From the NCBI GenBank assembly GCA_009928985.1, contig SABL01000006.1:1-52980 (forward strand): 52,980 nt of DNA, read 5' to 3'. The notes under the pieces are model-generated. The model saw only the letters and a list, made by a program, of their open reading frames with translations. It was not told where the DNA came from and did no database searches. Positions 9,471 to 15,903 of the stretch are shown here, piece after piece (the stretch's first letter is position 1; every line of letters starts with the position of its first letter). Made by a program: the position numbers and the translations under genes. The DNA comes from Clostridia bacterium (GTDB taxonomy: Bacteria > Bacillota > Clostridia > Saccharofermentanales > UBA5734).

Positions 9471-9501
9471 GCCAAAAAAGAGACGGGGTCTCTTTTTTGG
9501 C
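9471..9501 (-). terminator. Perfect terminator-like hairpin in the leader of the response regulator
   Basis: GCCAAAAAAGAGAC at 9471-9484 pairs perfectly with GTCTCTTTTTTGGC at 9488-9501 around a 3-base loop. Read leftward it forms GAGAC-ccc-GTCTC followed by six T, which is an intrinsic terminator shape. It lies 16 bases before the ATG of the regulator, immediately upstream of its ribosome binding site. It works in either direction by symmetry. Confidence 0.6.
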
Positions 9502-9539
9502 CAAATTGTTGTTTGTTGTCATTTATTCCACGTTACATG

Positions 9540-9576
9540 AAAAAAGACCACGAGGGCAAGCACTTCCCAAGCGGCC
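9540..9576 (-). terminator. Intrinsic terminator after the secreted-protein gene
   Basis: Read leftward, GGCCGC and GTGGTC form an outer stem with wobble pairs, GGGAAG/CTTgCCC forms an inner stem, and a run of six T follows at once. It sits about 100 bases beyond the stop of the secreted-protein gene and should end its transcript. Confidence 0.6.
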
Positions 9577-9677
9577 TTGTTGCGAAATCGCCAGGGGAAC
9601 CCCGGTGACATGGATTATCGCAGCTGTTTATGGAGATTTTGTGCGGTTTTTCGCTCGCGTCATCTGAGAGGGGCGTG

Positions 9678-10562
9678 TTACAGCCCAGATGTGTAGGCAG
9701 CTTGGATCGCAGTCTGATGCTGACTATCAACCGAGTTGGTGCCATGGGTGCGGCTCTTGTAGAAATGGATGTCGAAATGGCCATCCATATCATTGCCTTT
9801 GACAGAGTCGTAATTCACACCGGTCCCAAAGCCGCCGCTGCGATTGCGGACCGTCTCAAGGGCTGGCTGGCTGTCCAGTCCGGCATGGGGACGGCAGGTC
9901 ATGGAAGCTGCAATGCGCTGGCCATCGATTTCAACGATGATCGGACGGCGCGTCCAGTTCCATTCGCCACCCGCCACTTGCAAGAGCTTGGCTGTTTCTT
10001 CAGGGTTGATCGCTTCCACATCAGCATGGTTGTGCCCGCCGGTGCGTTGGATTTGCAGGCGAATGCCGGTTTCCAAGTCAATCACGGTCGCCGTGTCACC
10101 TTTGGCATAAACGGATTCGGCCTCGCCAAACCAAGGCATGCGGACAATGGCACCTCCGGCAGCATTCGAGACCAAGCCAGAACGACTGCGGTCAAGGCTT
10201 TCTTCGGACGAGGCCAGGTCGGGCGCAGTCAGTTCGGGGGTCGGGGATACCGCGGTTGCTGGTATGACAGATGCCTTGGCTACTGCTGGCGTGGGACTTG
10301 GGGTTGGGCTTATGTCAGCGCTGGGGTGAACAGGATCGACCACCCATGCGGCGAGTGTCGCATCATCCAGCGCGATTTCACGGCGGGGTGTGGCAAAGGT
10401 CTGAACGGATGTGGTGATAGTCGATTGAGGCTTTTCCGGTTCAATCGGCGGAGTGGTCAATTGTTGGGAAGGCTGTGCCATGATGGCCAAAGCGGGCATA
10501 ATCGTGAATGAAGTCAGAAAAAGGGCAGCAGAAATAAGGGCGGCTGTTTTACGTATGATCAT
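9678..10562 (-). CDS. Secreted protein with Pro/Thr-rich linker and conserved C-terminal domain
   Basis: This 294-residue exported protein has a signal peptide (basic MIIRK, hydrophobic core to about residue 26, ALA at the likely cleavage site). A Pro/Thr/Ser-rich linker of about 100 residues follows, then a compact C-terminal domain from about residue 135. That domain includes TGGHNHADVEAI, GGEWNWTRRPIIVEIDG, IAASMTCRPHAG and the closing GHFDIHFYKSRTHGT. I have seen this C-terminal pattern in clostridial cell-surface proteins, but I cannot name a function; His/Asp-rich motifs suggest a metal-dependent enzyme or wall-binding role. A c-di-AMP riboswitch in its leader supports a cell-wall or osmotic role. 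The nearest SD (GAGGAG) lies about 15 bases upstream of the ATG. Confidence 0.82.
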   Translation of the reverse strand: MIIRKTAALISAALFLTSFTIMPALAIMAQPSQQLTTPPIEPEKPQSTITTSVQTFATPRREIALDDATLAAWVVDPVHPSADISPTPSPTPAVAKASVIPATAVSPTPELTAPDLASSEESLDRSRSGLVSNAAGGAIVRMPWFGEAESVYAKGDTATVIDLETGIRLQIQRTGGHNHADVEAINPEETAKLLQVAGGEWNWTRRPIIVEIDGQRIAASMTCRPHAGLDSQPALETVRNRSGGFGTGVNYDSVKGNDMDGHFDIHFYKSRTHGTNSVDSQHQTAIQAAYTSGL

Positions 10563-10574
10563 GAATCAGGTTGT

Positions 10575-10715
10575 GGTCTCCTCTTTTGATAGCTTGCGAA
10601 GTTAGTTGACGGATTCGGGAAAAAGAGTAGTCCCGGCCGCAGACGCGGCTTCACCCCAGGATGCAATGAAAATTCCCCCGCTCCTCCTGTCCCCAGGAAG
10701 ATTCAGCTTCGGGCA
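10575..10715 (-). promoter_or_regulatory. c-di-AMP riboswitch (ydaO-yuaA type)
   Basis: Reading leftward, the leader shows the conserved ydaO blocks in the right order: GCTGAATCTT, GGGGACAGGAGGAGCGGGGG, CTGGGGTGAAGCC, then CCCGAATCCGTCAACTAAC and a final AAAAGAGGAG. These match the RF00379 pattern from memory. Known members bind c-di-AMP and usually lower expression of wall-remodelling, potassium and osmolyte genes when ligand is high. Here the aptamer's 3' end includes the GAGGAG upstream of the secreted-protein start, so control of translation initiation is possible. No separate terminator is seen between aptamer and gene. Confidence 0.9.
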
Positions 10716-10717
10716 AC

Positions 10718-10746
10718 ATTTTACAATCATTTACCTGACAAGGCAA
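10718..10746 (-). promoter_or_regulatory. Probable sigma-A-type promoter for the riboswitch transcript
   Basis: On the minus strand TTGCCT (10746-10741) and TAAAAT (10723-10718) are separated by exactly 17 bases. The predicted start near 10711 falls at the 5' edge of the c-di-AMP aptamer, which supports the call. Confidence 0.65.
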
Positions 10747-10781
10747 CCCTTCATATCAATTAATTGGCAATTCCAGCTATT

Positions 10782-10863
10782 TGCACAAAAAGGGAAGGGG
10801 TCTCATTTTGTGCAGCCTCTGTTGTAGCTTCGGCGACGAAGTGCCGAATTCGGGACGAAGTCC
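10782..10863. repeat. Cluster of short inverted repeats between genes
   Basis: This stretch lies inside the 397-base gap between the DUF3006 gene and the secreted-protein gene. It holds TGCACAAAA/TTTTGTGCA (perfect 9 bp, 10782-10814), CTTCG-gcga-CGAAG (10828-10841), the palindrome CCGAATTCGG (10844-10853) and GGAC-gaa-GTCC (10853-10863). GACGAAGT is directly repeated at 10835 and 10854. Both strands are open across it, but no frame has a credible start. It may be an intergenic repeat element or a stack of small RNA hairpins. Confidence 0.5.
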
Positions 10864-10871
10864 TCATTTGG

Positions 10872-10907
10872 GCAAAACAAAAGCGCTGCCGTTTCCAGCT
10901 GCGCTTT
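10872..10907 (-). terminator. Intrinsic terminator of the DUF3006 gene
   Basis: Read leftward, AAAGCGC-a-GC pairs with GC-a-GCGCTTT (one A/A mismatch) and is followed by TTTTGTTTTG. It lies just beyond the DUF3006 stop at 10960 and is well placed to end that transcript. Confidence 0.7.
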
Positions 10908-10959
10908 CGGTTTTGCGTATGGTATTTTATCCGCTTGGATGGCAAGGGTTTGTGGTCTT

Positions 10960-11187
10960 CTAGTCGAAGAAATACTCACTCATGCGGCGGATTTCGCGAC
11001 GATGCAGTTCGGTGATGGTGCTGTCTACGGTCAGGCGGTGCTGCTCGCTGTCTTCGACGATGAAGTCGCCTTCGTGGACATTGGTGGGCAGTGCTTTGGC
11101 AGAGATGCAGGCGGATGAACGATCAGTCATCGCAATGACGGCACCCTCTTTTTCAATGTGTTCGATAAAGCCTTCCAGTCTAGTCAC
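10960..11187 (-). CDS. DUF3006 family small protein
   Basis: This 75-residue acidic protein fits the DUF3006 family of small beta-rich proteins of unknown role that are common in Bacillota. It begins VTRLEGFIEHIEKEGAVIA, has LPTNVHEGDFIVED in the middle, and ends in a helical RREIRRMSEYFFD. The start is GTG at 11187, because a full AAAGGAGG lies 6 bases upstream. The longer ATG frame to 11247 has no site and would add 20 unrelated residues. It stands alone, with an intrinsic terminator just downstream. Family members often sit near MBL-fold hydrolases; none is visible here. Confidence 0.8.
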   Translation of the reverse strand: MTRLEGFIEHIEKEGAVIAMTDRSSACISAKALPTNVHEGDFIVEDSEQHRLTVDSTITELHRREIRRMSEYFFD

Positions 11188-11431
11188 AAAAATCCTCCTT
11201 TCGGACTTGCCCAGTTTTTGCCGGACAAGGTATTGGGGTTGTGGCAAGTTGCTGTTTCCAGAAAATAACAGGGCCCAGTTTCCGTGTGATGATGGTCACT
11301 GAGATAATACAAGTCTAGCAGGATTATCTTCAGGAGATGGAACCTGTGTAACCACTGTAACCAGGGACTCGAAAATCGGGCTGCTTATTTGTTATGGTTC
11401 AGTCAATAGACACCCAGACTGGAGGTGCGGC

Positions 11432-12079
11432 ATGAAAATCGAATTGTGGGCAGATTTTGTCTGTCCATATTGCATGGTTGGTAAAAAGCGCCTGGATGAG
11501 GCGCTCTTGGTTTTTGAACATCGTGACGAGGTGGAAGTTGTCTGCCGCAGTTTTGAATTGTATCCCGGTCGCCCGGACTATGCAGGTCAAAGCTTAGCCG
11601 ATGTTTTGAATGAAGTCGAAAACATGACGCCGGAAAAGGTCCGGCGAATTCTGCACAAAACCGCACAGCTGGGTCATGAGGTCGGTCTGTCTTTTGCCCT
11701 TGATGACGTCAAGCCGACCAACACGCACGATGCACATCGTTTGTGTCACTTCGCCCGCACAGTTGGGCACGAAGAAGGTTTGATCCACCGGATTTATGAG
11801 GCTTACTTTTTGAACGGCAAGGTCATCAGCGATCCTGACATCTTGCTGGAACTTGCTGAACAAGCCGGCCTCGACCGCGCTGCTGCTGAATCAGTCTTGA
11901 GCGACCCGTCGGCTTACCGCGATGAAGTTGTCAAAGACCAGGCTGAAGCTTACGAAATCAATTTCCCTGTGGTCCCGCATTTTTTGATCAGCAGGAACCA
12001 TCATCTTTCGGCTGTGCCAACTTTGGATGATTTATTAGGCGTTTTGCGTCAGGCTTGGCAAGAGGAAAGCCGATCATAA
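11432..12079 (+). CDS. DsbA-family (FrnE-like) thiol oxidoreductase
   Basis: This 215-residue cytoplasmic thioredoxin-fold protein has the active site ADFVCPYCMVGKKRLDEAL (Cys11, Cys14). A helical insertion follows, containing NTHDAHRLCHFARTVGHEEGL, which is typical of FrnE-type DsbA proteins. VVPHFLI supplies the cis-Pro loop, although FrnE members more often have a GVP-type sequence there. There is no signal peptide, so a role in cytoplasmic disulfide exchange or isomerisation and oxidative stress is expected. GGAGGTGC lies just before the ATG. The 3' end overlaps the convergent two-TM gene by 31 bases. Confidence 0.92.
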   Translation: MKIELWADFVCPYCMVGKKRLDEALLVFEHRDEVEVVCRSFELYPGRPDYAGQSLADVLNEVENMTPEKVRRILHKTAQLGHEVGLSFALDDVKPTNTHDAHRLCHFARTVGHEEGLIHRIYEAYFLNGKVISDPDILLELAEQAGLDRAAAESVLSDPSAYRDEVVKDQAEAYEINFPVVPHFLISRNHHLSAVPTLDDLLGVLRQAWQEESRS

Positions 12080-12390
12080 TAATCATATAGTTTCTGGACG
12101 CCCTTTTCCAACAGGTAATAAAACCTGATATACGGCAACAAAAGCACCAATACCATGAAAAGCAAGGCCGCAAAACCAATGTTTTCGGACAATGCCAAAC
12201 CGAGCAAAGCCAGCAGAGCCAAGATGGCGAAGGTGACCGTTACGATCAGGTGAATCAGCCGTTCATGCTGAAAAAACCCGATCTGGACCAGTAAATCAGC
12301 TCTTGCAGACTGGCACTGGGCTCGAGTCAGGGCCGACTGGTTGAGTAATGTTTCCAAGTCTGACAAATAGCGTTTCAAACGCTTTTCCAT
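12049..12390 (-). CDS. Small protein with two transmembrane segments
   Basis: This 113-residue protein has a charged amphipathic N-terminal helix (about 50 residues, with RLKRYLSDLETLLNQ), two adjacent hydrophobic helices (about residues 50-70 and 74-92), and a short C-terminal helix (EKGVQKLYDYYDRL). I do not recognise a family. The start at 12390 is chosen for AAGGAG 9 bases upstream. It lies 35 bases downstream of the ABC-F gene and may be co-transcribed with it. Its end overlaps the convergent DsbA-like gene. Confidence 0.72.
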   Translation of the reverse strand: MEKRLKRYLSDLETLLNQSALTRAQCQSARADLLVQIGFFQHERLIHLIVTVTFAILALLALLGLALSENIGFAALLFMVLVLLLPYIRFYYLLEKGVQKLYDYYDRLSSCQA

Positions 12391-12425
12391 GGCTCTTGCT
12401 CCTTCGCACATGTGCAAGGTCGCAT

Positions 12426-14066
12426 TTACGCACTGGCGCGCTCCAGCGCCTGGGTGTACATCGTTTCCACCCGGGCCTGGACCGTTTCGTCTTCGAGGTA
12501 TTCGTCGATCGGCAGGTGGCTGTCGACCACACCGCCGGGCGTCAGTTCGATGATCCGGTTGGCGATTGTCTCGATGAAGGTGTAGTCATGCGAGGCAAAA
12601 AGCAGCGAACCCTTGAAGGCGACCAGGCCGTTGTTGACTGCAGTGATCGATTCGAGGTCGAGATGGTTGGTCGGCTCATCCAGGATCAGGATGTTGGCCG
12701 ATGACAGCATCATTCGGGAAAACATGCAGCGCATCTTCTCGCCGCCGGACAGCACACACGCTTCCTTCAGAGCTTCGTCACCAGAAAAGAGCATCTTGCC
12801 GAGAAACCCACGGCAATAGCTTTCGTTCTGGTCGGATGAATACTGGCGGATCCAGTCGATCAGGTTCAGGCGGACATTCTCAAAAAAGGCCGTGTTGTCT
12901 TTGGGCAGATAGGCTTGTGAGGTGGTCGTCCCCCAGCGGAACGTTCCACTGTCGGGCTCGATCTCGCCAGCCAGGATCTGGAACAGCGTCGTACGGGCCA
13001 GGTCATTGCGTGACAAGATGGCGATTTTATCGCCTTTGTTCATGCGGAACGTGATGTTATCGAGCACCTTTTCACCATTGATCGTTTTGCTGAGATTTTC
13101 CACATACAGGATATCTTTTCCGGCTTCACGCTCGGGTGTGAAGCCGATAAATGGGTAGCGGCGCGAGGAGGGCCGGATCTCGTCGAGGACGATTTTGTCG
13201 AGCATTTTCTTGCGCGAGGTCGCCTGGCGGGCCTTGGAAGCGTTGGATCCAAATCGGGTGATGAAAGCTTGCAGCTCGGCGATGCGGTCTTCCTTTTTCT
13301 TGTTGCGGTCATTCATCAGGCGCAGCATCAACTGGCTCGATTCGTACCAGAAATCGTAATTGCCAACGACAAGGCGTGCTTTGCCGAAGTCGATGTCGAG
13401 CATGTGGGTGCAGACTTTGTTGAGGAAATGGCGATCATGCGAGACAACGATGACCGTATTGGGGTAATCGATCAGGAATTCCTCCAGCCAGCGGATCGCT
13501 TTGTAGTCGAGATGGTTGGTCGGTTCGTCAAGGAGCAGGATGTGCGGATTGCCAAACAAGGACTGGGCCAGGAGGACTTTGACTTTGTCACCACTGGGGA
13601 GGTCTTTCATCAGGCTGTGGTGCAGGGATTTGTCGACACCCAGGCCCATCAGAAGCTTTTCAGCATCCGTCTCGGCATCCCAGCCGTTCAATTCGGCGAA
13701 TTCATGTTCAAGATCCGCCGCGAGGTGGCCATCTTCTTCCGTGAAGGGATCCTTGGCGTAGAGCACCTCTTTTTCCTTCATGATCTCATAGAGGCGCGAA
13801 AAGCCCATGATGACGGTTTCCAGTGCGGGATAGTCATCATAGGCAAACTGGTTCTGCTTCAAGGTGGCGAGGCGTTCTCCGGGCGTAATCGTGACCGAAC
13901 CGGTGGTCGGTTCGATTTCGCCGGATAAGATGCGGATAAATGTCGTCTTGCCAGCGCCGTTGGCACCGATCACCCCGTAGCAGTTGCCGGGCGTGAACTT
14001 GACGTTGACGTCATCGAAAAGTTTTTTGTCGGAAAAACGAAGGCTAAGGTTGGTAACTGTGATCAT
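12426..14066 (-). CDS. ABC-F family ATPase (YbiT-like)
   Basis: This 546-residue protein has two ABC ATPase domains in tandem and no membrane segments, as in ABC-F ribosome-associated translation factors. Domain 1 has Walker A GANGAGKT (34-41) and Walker B LLLDEPTNHLD. The linker carries RFGSNASKARQATSRKKML. Domain 2 has LSGGE (439-443) and ILDEPTNHLDLES. The order matches YbiT. Two oddities are visible: the first signature reads LPSGDK rather than LSGGE/Q, and the second Walker A reads SRNDLARTT (352-360), lacking the usual GxGKT lysine. Related clostridial proteins, from memory, also have NDxAKTT there. The start at 14066 follows AGGGGG; a 36-codon ORF lies upstream. Confidence 0.93.
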   Translation of the reverse strand: MITVTNLSLRFSDKKLFDDVNVKFTPGNCYGVIGANGAGKTTFIRILSGEIEPTTGSVTITPGERLATLKQNQFAYDDYPALETVIMGFSRLYEIMKEKEVLYAKDPFTEEDGHLAADLEHEFAELNGWDAETDAEKLLMGLGVDKSLHHSLMKDLPSGDKVKVLLAQSLFGNPHILLLDEPTNHLDYKAIRWLEEFLIDYPNTVIVVSHDRHFLNKVCTHMLDIDFGKARLVVGNYDFWYESSQLMLRLMNDRNKKKEDRIAELQAFITRFGSNASKARQATSRKKMLDKIVLDEIRPSSRRYPFIGFTPEREAGKDILYVENLSKTINGEKVLDNITFRMNKGDKIAILSRNDLARTTLFQILAGEIEPDSGTFRWGTTTSQAYLPKDNTAFFENVRLNLIDWIRQYSSDQNESYCRGFLGKMLFSGDEALKEACVLSGGEKMRCMFSRMMLSSANILILDEPTNHLDLESITAVNNGLVAFKGSLLFASHDYTFIETIANRIIELTPGGVVDSHLPIDEYLEDETVQARVETMYTQALERASA

Positions 14067-14080
14067 GGATCCCCCTGTGG

Positions 14081-14122
14081 TTTTTGGCATGAATTGATAG
14101 TATAGCTGATTCTTGCCAAAAA
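14081..14122. repeat. Inverted repeat in the ABC-F leader
   Basis: TTTTTGGCA (14081-14089) and TGCCAAAAA (14114-14122) form a perfect 9-bp stem around a 24-base loop. It lies directly upstream of the ABC-F ribosome binding site and downstream of the short ORF at 14170-14280. The loop contains TATACT on the minus strand, a possible -10 element without a good -35. Confidence 0.5.
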
Positions 14123-14169
14123 TGCACGAATAAGGATCGAGCGCGGTTAATTGTGCTGGATGATGGCTG

Positions 14170-14280
14170 TCAAGCGAGGATGCGCGGTCCTCCGCTGATG
14201 TAATAGGTGGTTTCAGGACGGCGGTGTCCTGACAGCCAGCGTGTGTAGACGGCTGAAGCAAAGGCTTTCAGAGCTTTCAT
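14170..14280 (-). CDS. Short ORF (36 residues) with strong ribosome binding site upstream of the ABC-F gene
   Basis: The frame encodes a basic 36-residue peptide beginning MKALKAFASAVYTRWLSGH and ending ISGGPRILA. GGAGGTGC sits 8 bases before the ATG, as good a site as those of the flanking genes. It ends 103 bases before the ABC-F start on the same strand, with an inverted repeat between. I recognise no family. It could be a genuine small protein or a leader peptide whose translation controls the ABC-F gene, as is known for several antibiotic-resistance ABC-F genes. Evidence for translation is only the binding site and frame. Confidence 0.5.
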   Translation of the reverse strand: MKALKAFASAVYTRWLSGHRRPETTYYISGGPRILA

Positions 14281-14376
14281 TCAGGGCACCTCCAGATACA
14301 TGGTCACTTCCCAGTATAAGGGCCGGCCTACTATTTGAAGGTTAAGAAATCAAGTCAGTTTTGTTAAAGTCCGAGT

Positions 14377-15246
14377 TCAAAGTCCCAATTCCTTTGCCAG
14401 CTGCTGGCGATATTCGGCCAGCTTTCCCTTCTCTTCTTCGCCGAGTTCCGGATAAGCCAGGGGCAGTTTTTCCAGAGTCTGGACCAGGATATCGGAGATC
14501 AACAGGCGCGAAAACCATTTGCGGTCGGCGGGGACGATGTACCAGGGAGCATGCTCGGTTGCTGTCTCCCGGATCATTTCTTCGTAAGCATCCTGGTATT
14601 GCTGCCAGTATTGACGTTCATGCAAATCGCCAGCGGAGAATTTCCAATTCTTGTCTGGGTTGTCGATCCGTTCCAGCAGGCGTTGAGCCTGTTCATTTTT
14701 CGACAGGTGGAGAAAAATCTTGACCACGAGGATGCCGTTTTCATGCATGTATTGCTCGAAATCACGCAACTGGCGGTAGCGTTCTTTCCAGATGTCCTTG
14801 TCGAGCACCTCAATCGGCAAGTTCTGCTTTTCAACCAGGTTATGGACTTTGACGACTAGCACATCTTCATAATAGGAGCGGTTGAAAATCGCAATAGTGC
14901 CACGTTCCGGCAGATGTTCATGGCTGCGCCAGAGATAATCGTGGTCGAGCTCTTCGGCCGAAGGGACTTTGAATGGAGTCACCTCGACCCCCTGGGGATT
15001 GAGGCCACTCATGATGTGCTTGATGACCCCGTCCTTGCCGGCAGCGTCCATGGCCTGCAGGATCACCAGAACACCAAACTTGTTGTGGGCATAAAGAACG
15101 TCCTGCAGCTGGACCAGCTTGGCAATGTTGCGCGCCAGCTCGGCCTCGGTTTTGACACCTTTGTTCTTACCGCTGGTCTTGTCGGTGGCATGATCCGCCA
15201 ACTGAAACTTTTCTCTGCCTTCAACCCGGTAATTCTTGATTTTCAT
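14377..15246 (-). CDS. ppk2: Polyphosphate kinase 2 family protein
   Basis: PPK2 enzymes transfer phosphate between polyphosphate and nucleotides in the cytoplasm. This 289-residue single-domain protein shows the Walker A-like MDAAGKDG (66-73), FNRSYYEDVLV as the Walker B region (121-131), and a lid helix with the HLSKNEQAQRLLERI region. It then has NWKFSAGDLHER and APWYIVPADRKWFSRLL, which are typical of PPK2. Length fits the short single-domain class. The start at 15246 follows AAGGAGG by 8 bases. It is the last gene of a PiT-DUF47-PPK2 group, which suggests coordinated phosphate uptake and polyphosphate use. Confidence 0.95.
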   Translation of the reverse strand: MKIKNYRVEGREKFQLADHATDKTSGKNKGVKTEAELARNIAKLVQLQDVLYAHNKFGVLVILQAMDAAGKDGVIKHIMSGLNPQGVEVTPFKVPSAEELDHDYLWRSHEHLPERGTIAIFNRSYYEDVLVVKVHNLVEKQNLPIEVLDKDIWKERYRQLRDFEQYMHENGILVVKIFLHLSKNEQAQRLLERIDNPDKNWKFSAGDLHERQYWQQYQDAYEEMIRETATEHAPWYIVPADRKWFSRLLISDILVQTLEKLPLAYPELGEEEKGKLAEYRQQLAKELGL

Positions 15247-15271
15247 GGCTGTTCCCTCCTTGGCCATTGTT

Positions 15272-15889
15272 TCACGTCAGTCGTACGACAATCTTGTGCA
15301 AGACGTCGACAGCTGAATCGAGATAGGCTGAAGCATCCTTGATGTGATGGTACACCTCGCGCTGGCGCAAAGCCTCCATCGGGTCCTGGCTTTTGAATAC
15401 AGCCGACATGGCGTCACGATATTGCTGTTCAATCCGATCATGGGTCTGGCGGATCCTGGCGATGAAACTTTCCGTCTGGACAGGATCGGCTTTCAGGCAG
15501 GAGACTGCTGCTGCAAACTGGTCGGTCCCTTCCTTGAGGATTGCGACCATACCAATGATGACCGGATTGGCCGCCATGTCATAAGCCTGCATGGAAAGCA
15601 GGGTCGATTCGGCATATTCGATGACTTTGTTCATGCCGATCGAAATGGAATAGATATCGCCTCGGTCGAATGGCGTCGTAAAGGCATCGACCAGCTTTTG
15701 CTCGAGATCCATGCGTATTTCATCAGCGACTTTGAACTCCTGCTGCAGGGCACTGCTTTCCATGGCCGATGCGTCTCTGAGCCAATTGAATAAAGCCTCC
15801 ACACCCTGGGCATTCAAACGCGCCTGCTGATTGAGCATGGCATAAAAATCATATTTGGGTGGAAAAACCCGGTCCAGCAAGTTGTCCAT
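15272..15889 (-). CDS. DUF47 (PhoU-like) phosphate transport regulator
   Basis: This 205-residue all-helical cytoplasmic protein is of the DUF47/PhoU-like type that nearly always neighbours PiT phosphate transporters and is thought to modulate them. It shows FPPKYDFYAMLNQQA at the N-terminus and a central FDRGDIYSISIGMNKVIEY, the hallmark acidic motif. The C-terminal region contains DPMEALRQREVYHHIKDA. AGGAGGG precedes the ATG by about 9 bases. The gene starts 14 bases after the PiT gene and ends 25 bases before ppk2. Confidence 0.93.
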   Translation of the reverse strand: MDNLLDRVFPPKYDFYAMLNQQARLNAQGVEALFNWLRDASAMESSALQQEFKVADEIRMDLEQKLVDAFTTPFDRGDIYSISIGMNKVIEYAESTLLSMQAYDMAANPVIIGMVAILKEGTDQFAAAVSCLKADPVQTESFIARIRQTHDRIEQQYRDAMSAVFKSQDPMEALRQREVYHHIKDASAYLDSAVDVLHKIVVRLT

Positions 15890-15903
15890 TGGTTAAATCC
15901 CTC

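Noticed and set aside
8790-9608. 272-codon frame on the plus strand
   Set aside because: It lies antisense to the response regulator and extends through terminator hairpins.
9540-9677. Possible second riboswitch in the response-regulator upstream region
   Set aside because: I compared it with ZTP, glycine, preQ1 and c-di-GMP patterns from memory and found no ordered conserved blocks; only a terminator is supported.
9630-10511. 293-codon frame on the plus strand
   Set aside because: It is antisense to the riboswitch-controlled secreted protein, which has a good signal peptide.
10764-11015. 83-codon frame in the hairpin cluster
   Set aside because: It has no ribosome binding site, is Arg/Cys/Ser rich like random GC-rich translation, and overlaps a terminator and the 3' end of the DUF3006 gene on the other strand.
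11309-11337. AGATAAT/ATTATCT inverted repeat as a terminator
   Set aside because: It is AT-only with a 14-base loop and no T-run; at best an operator between divergent promoters.
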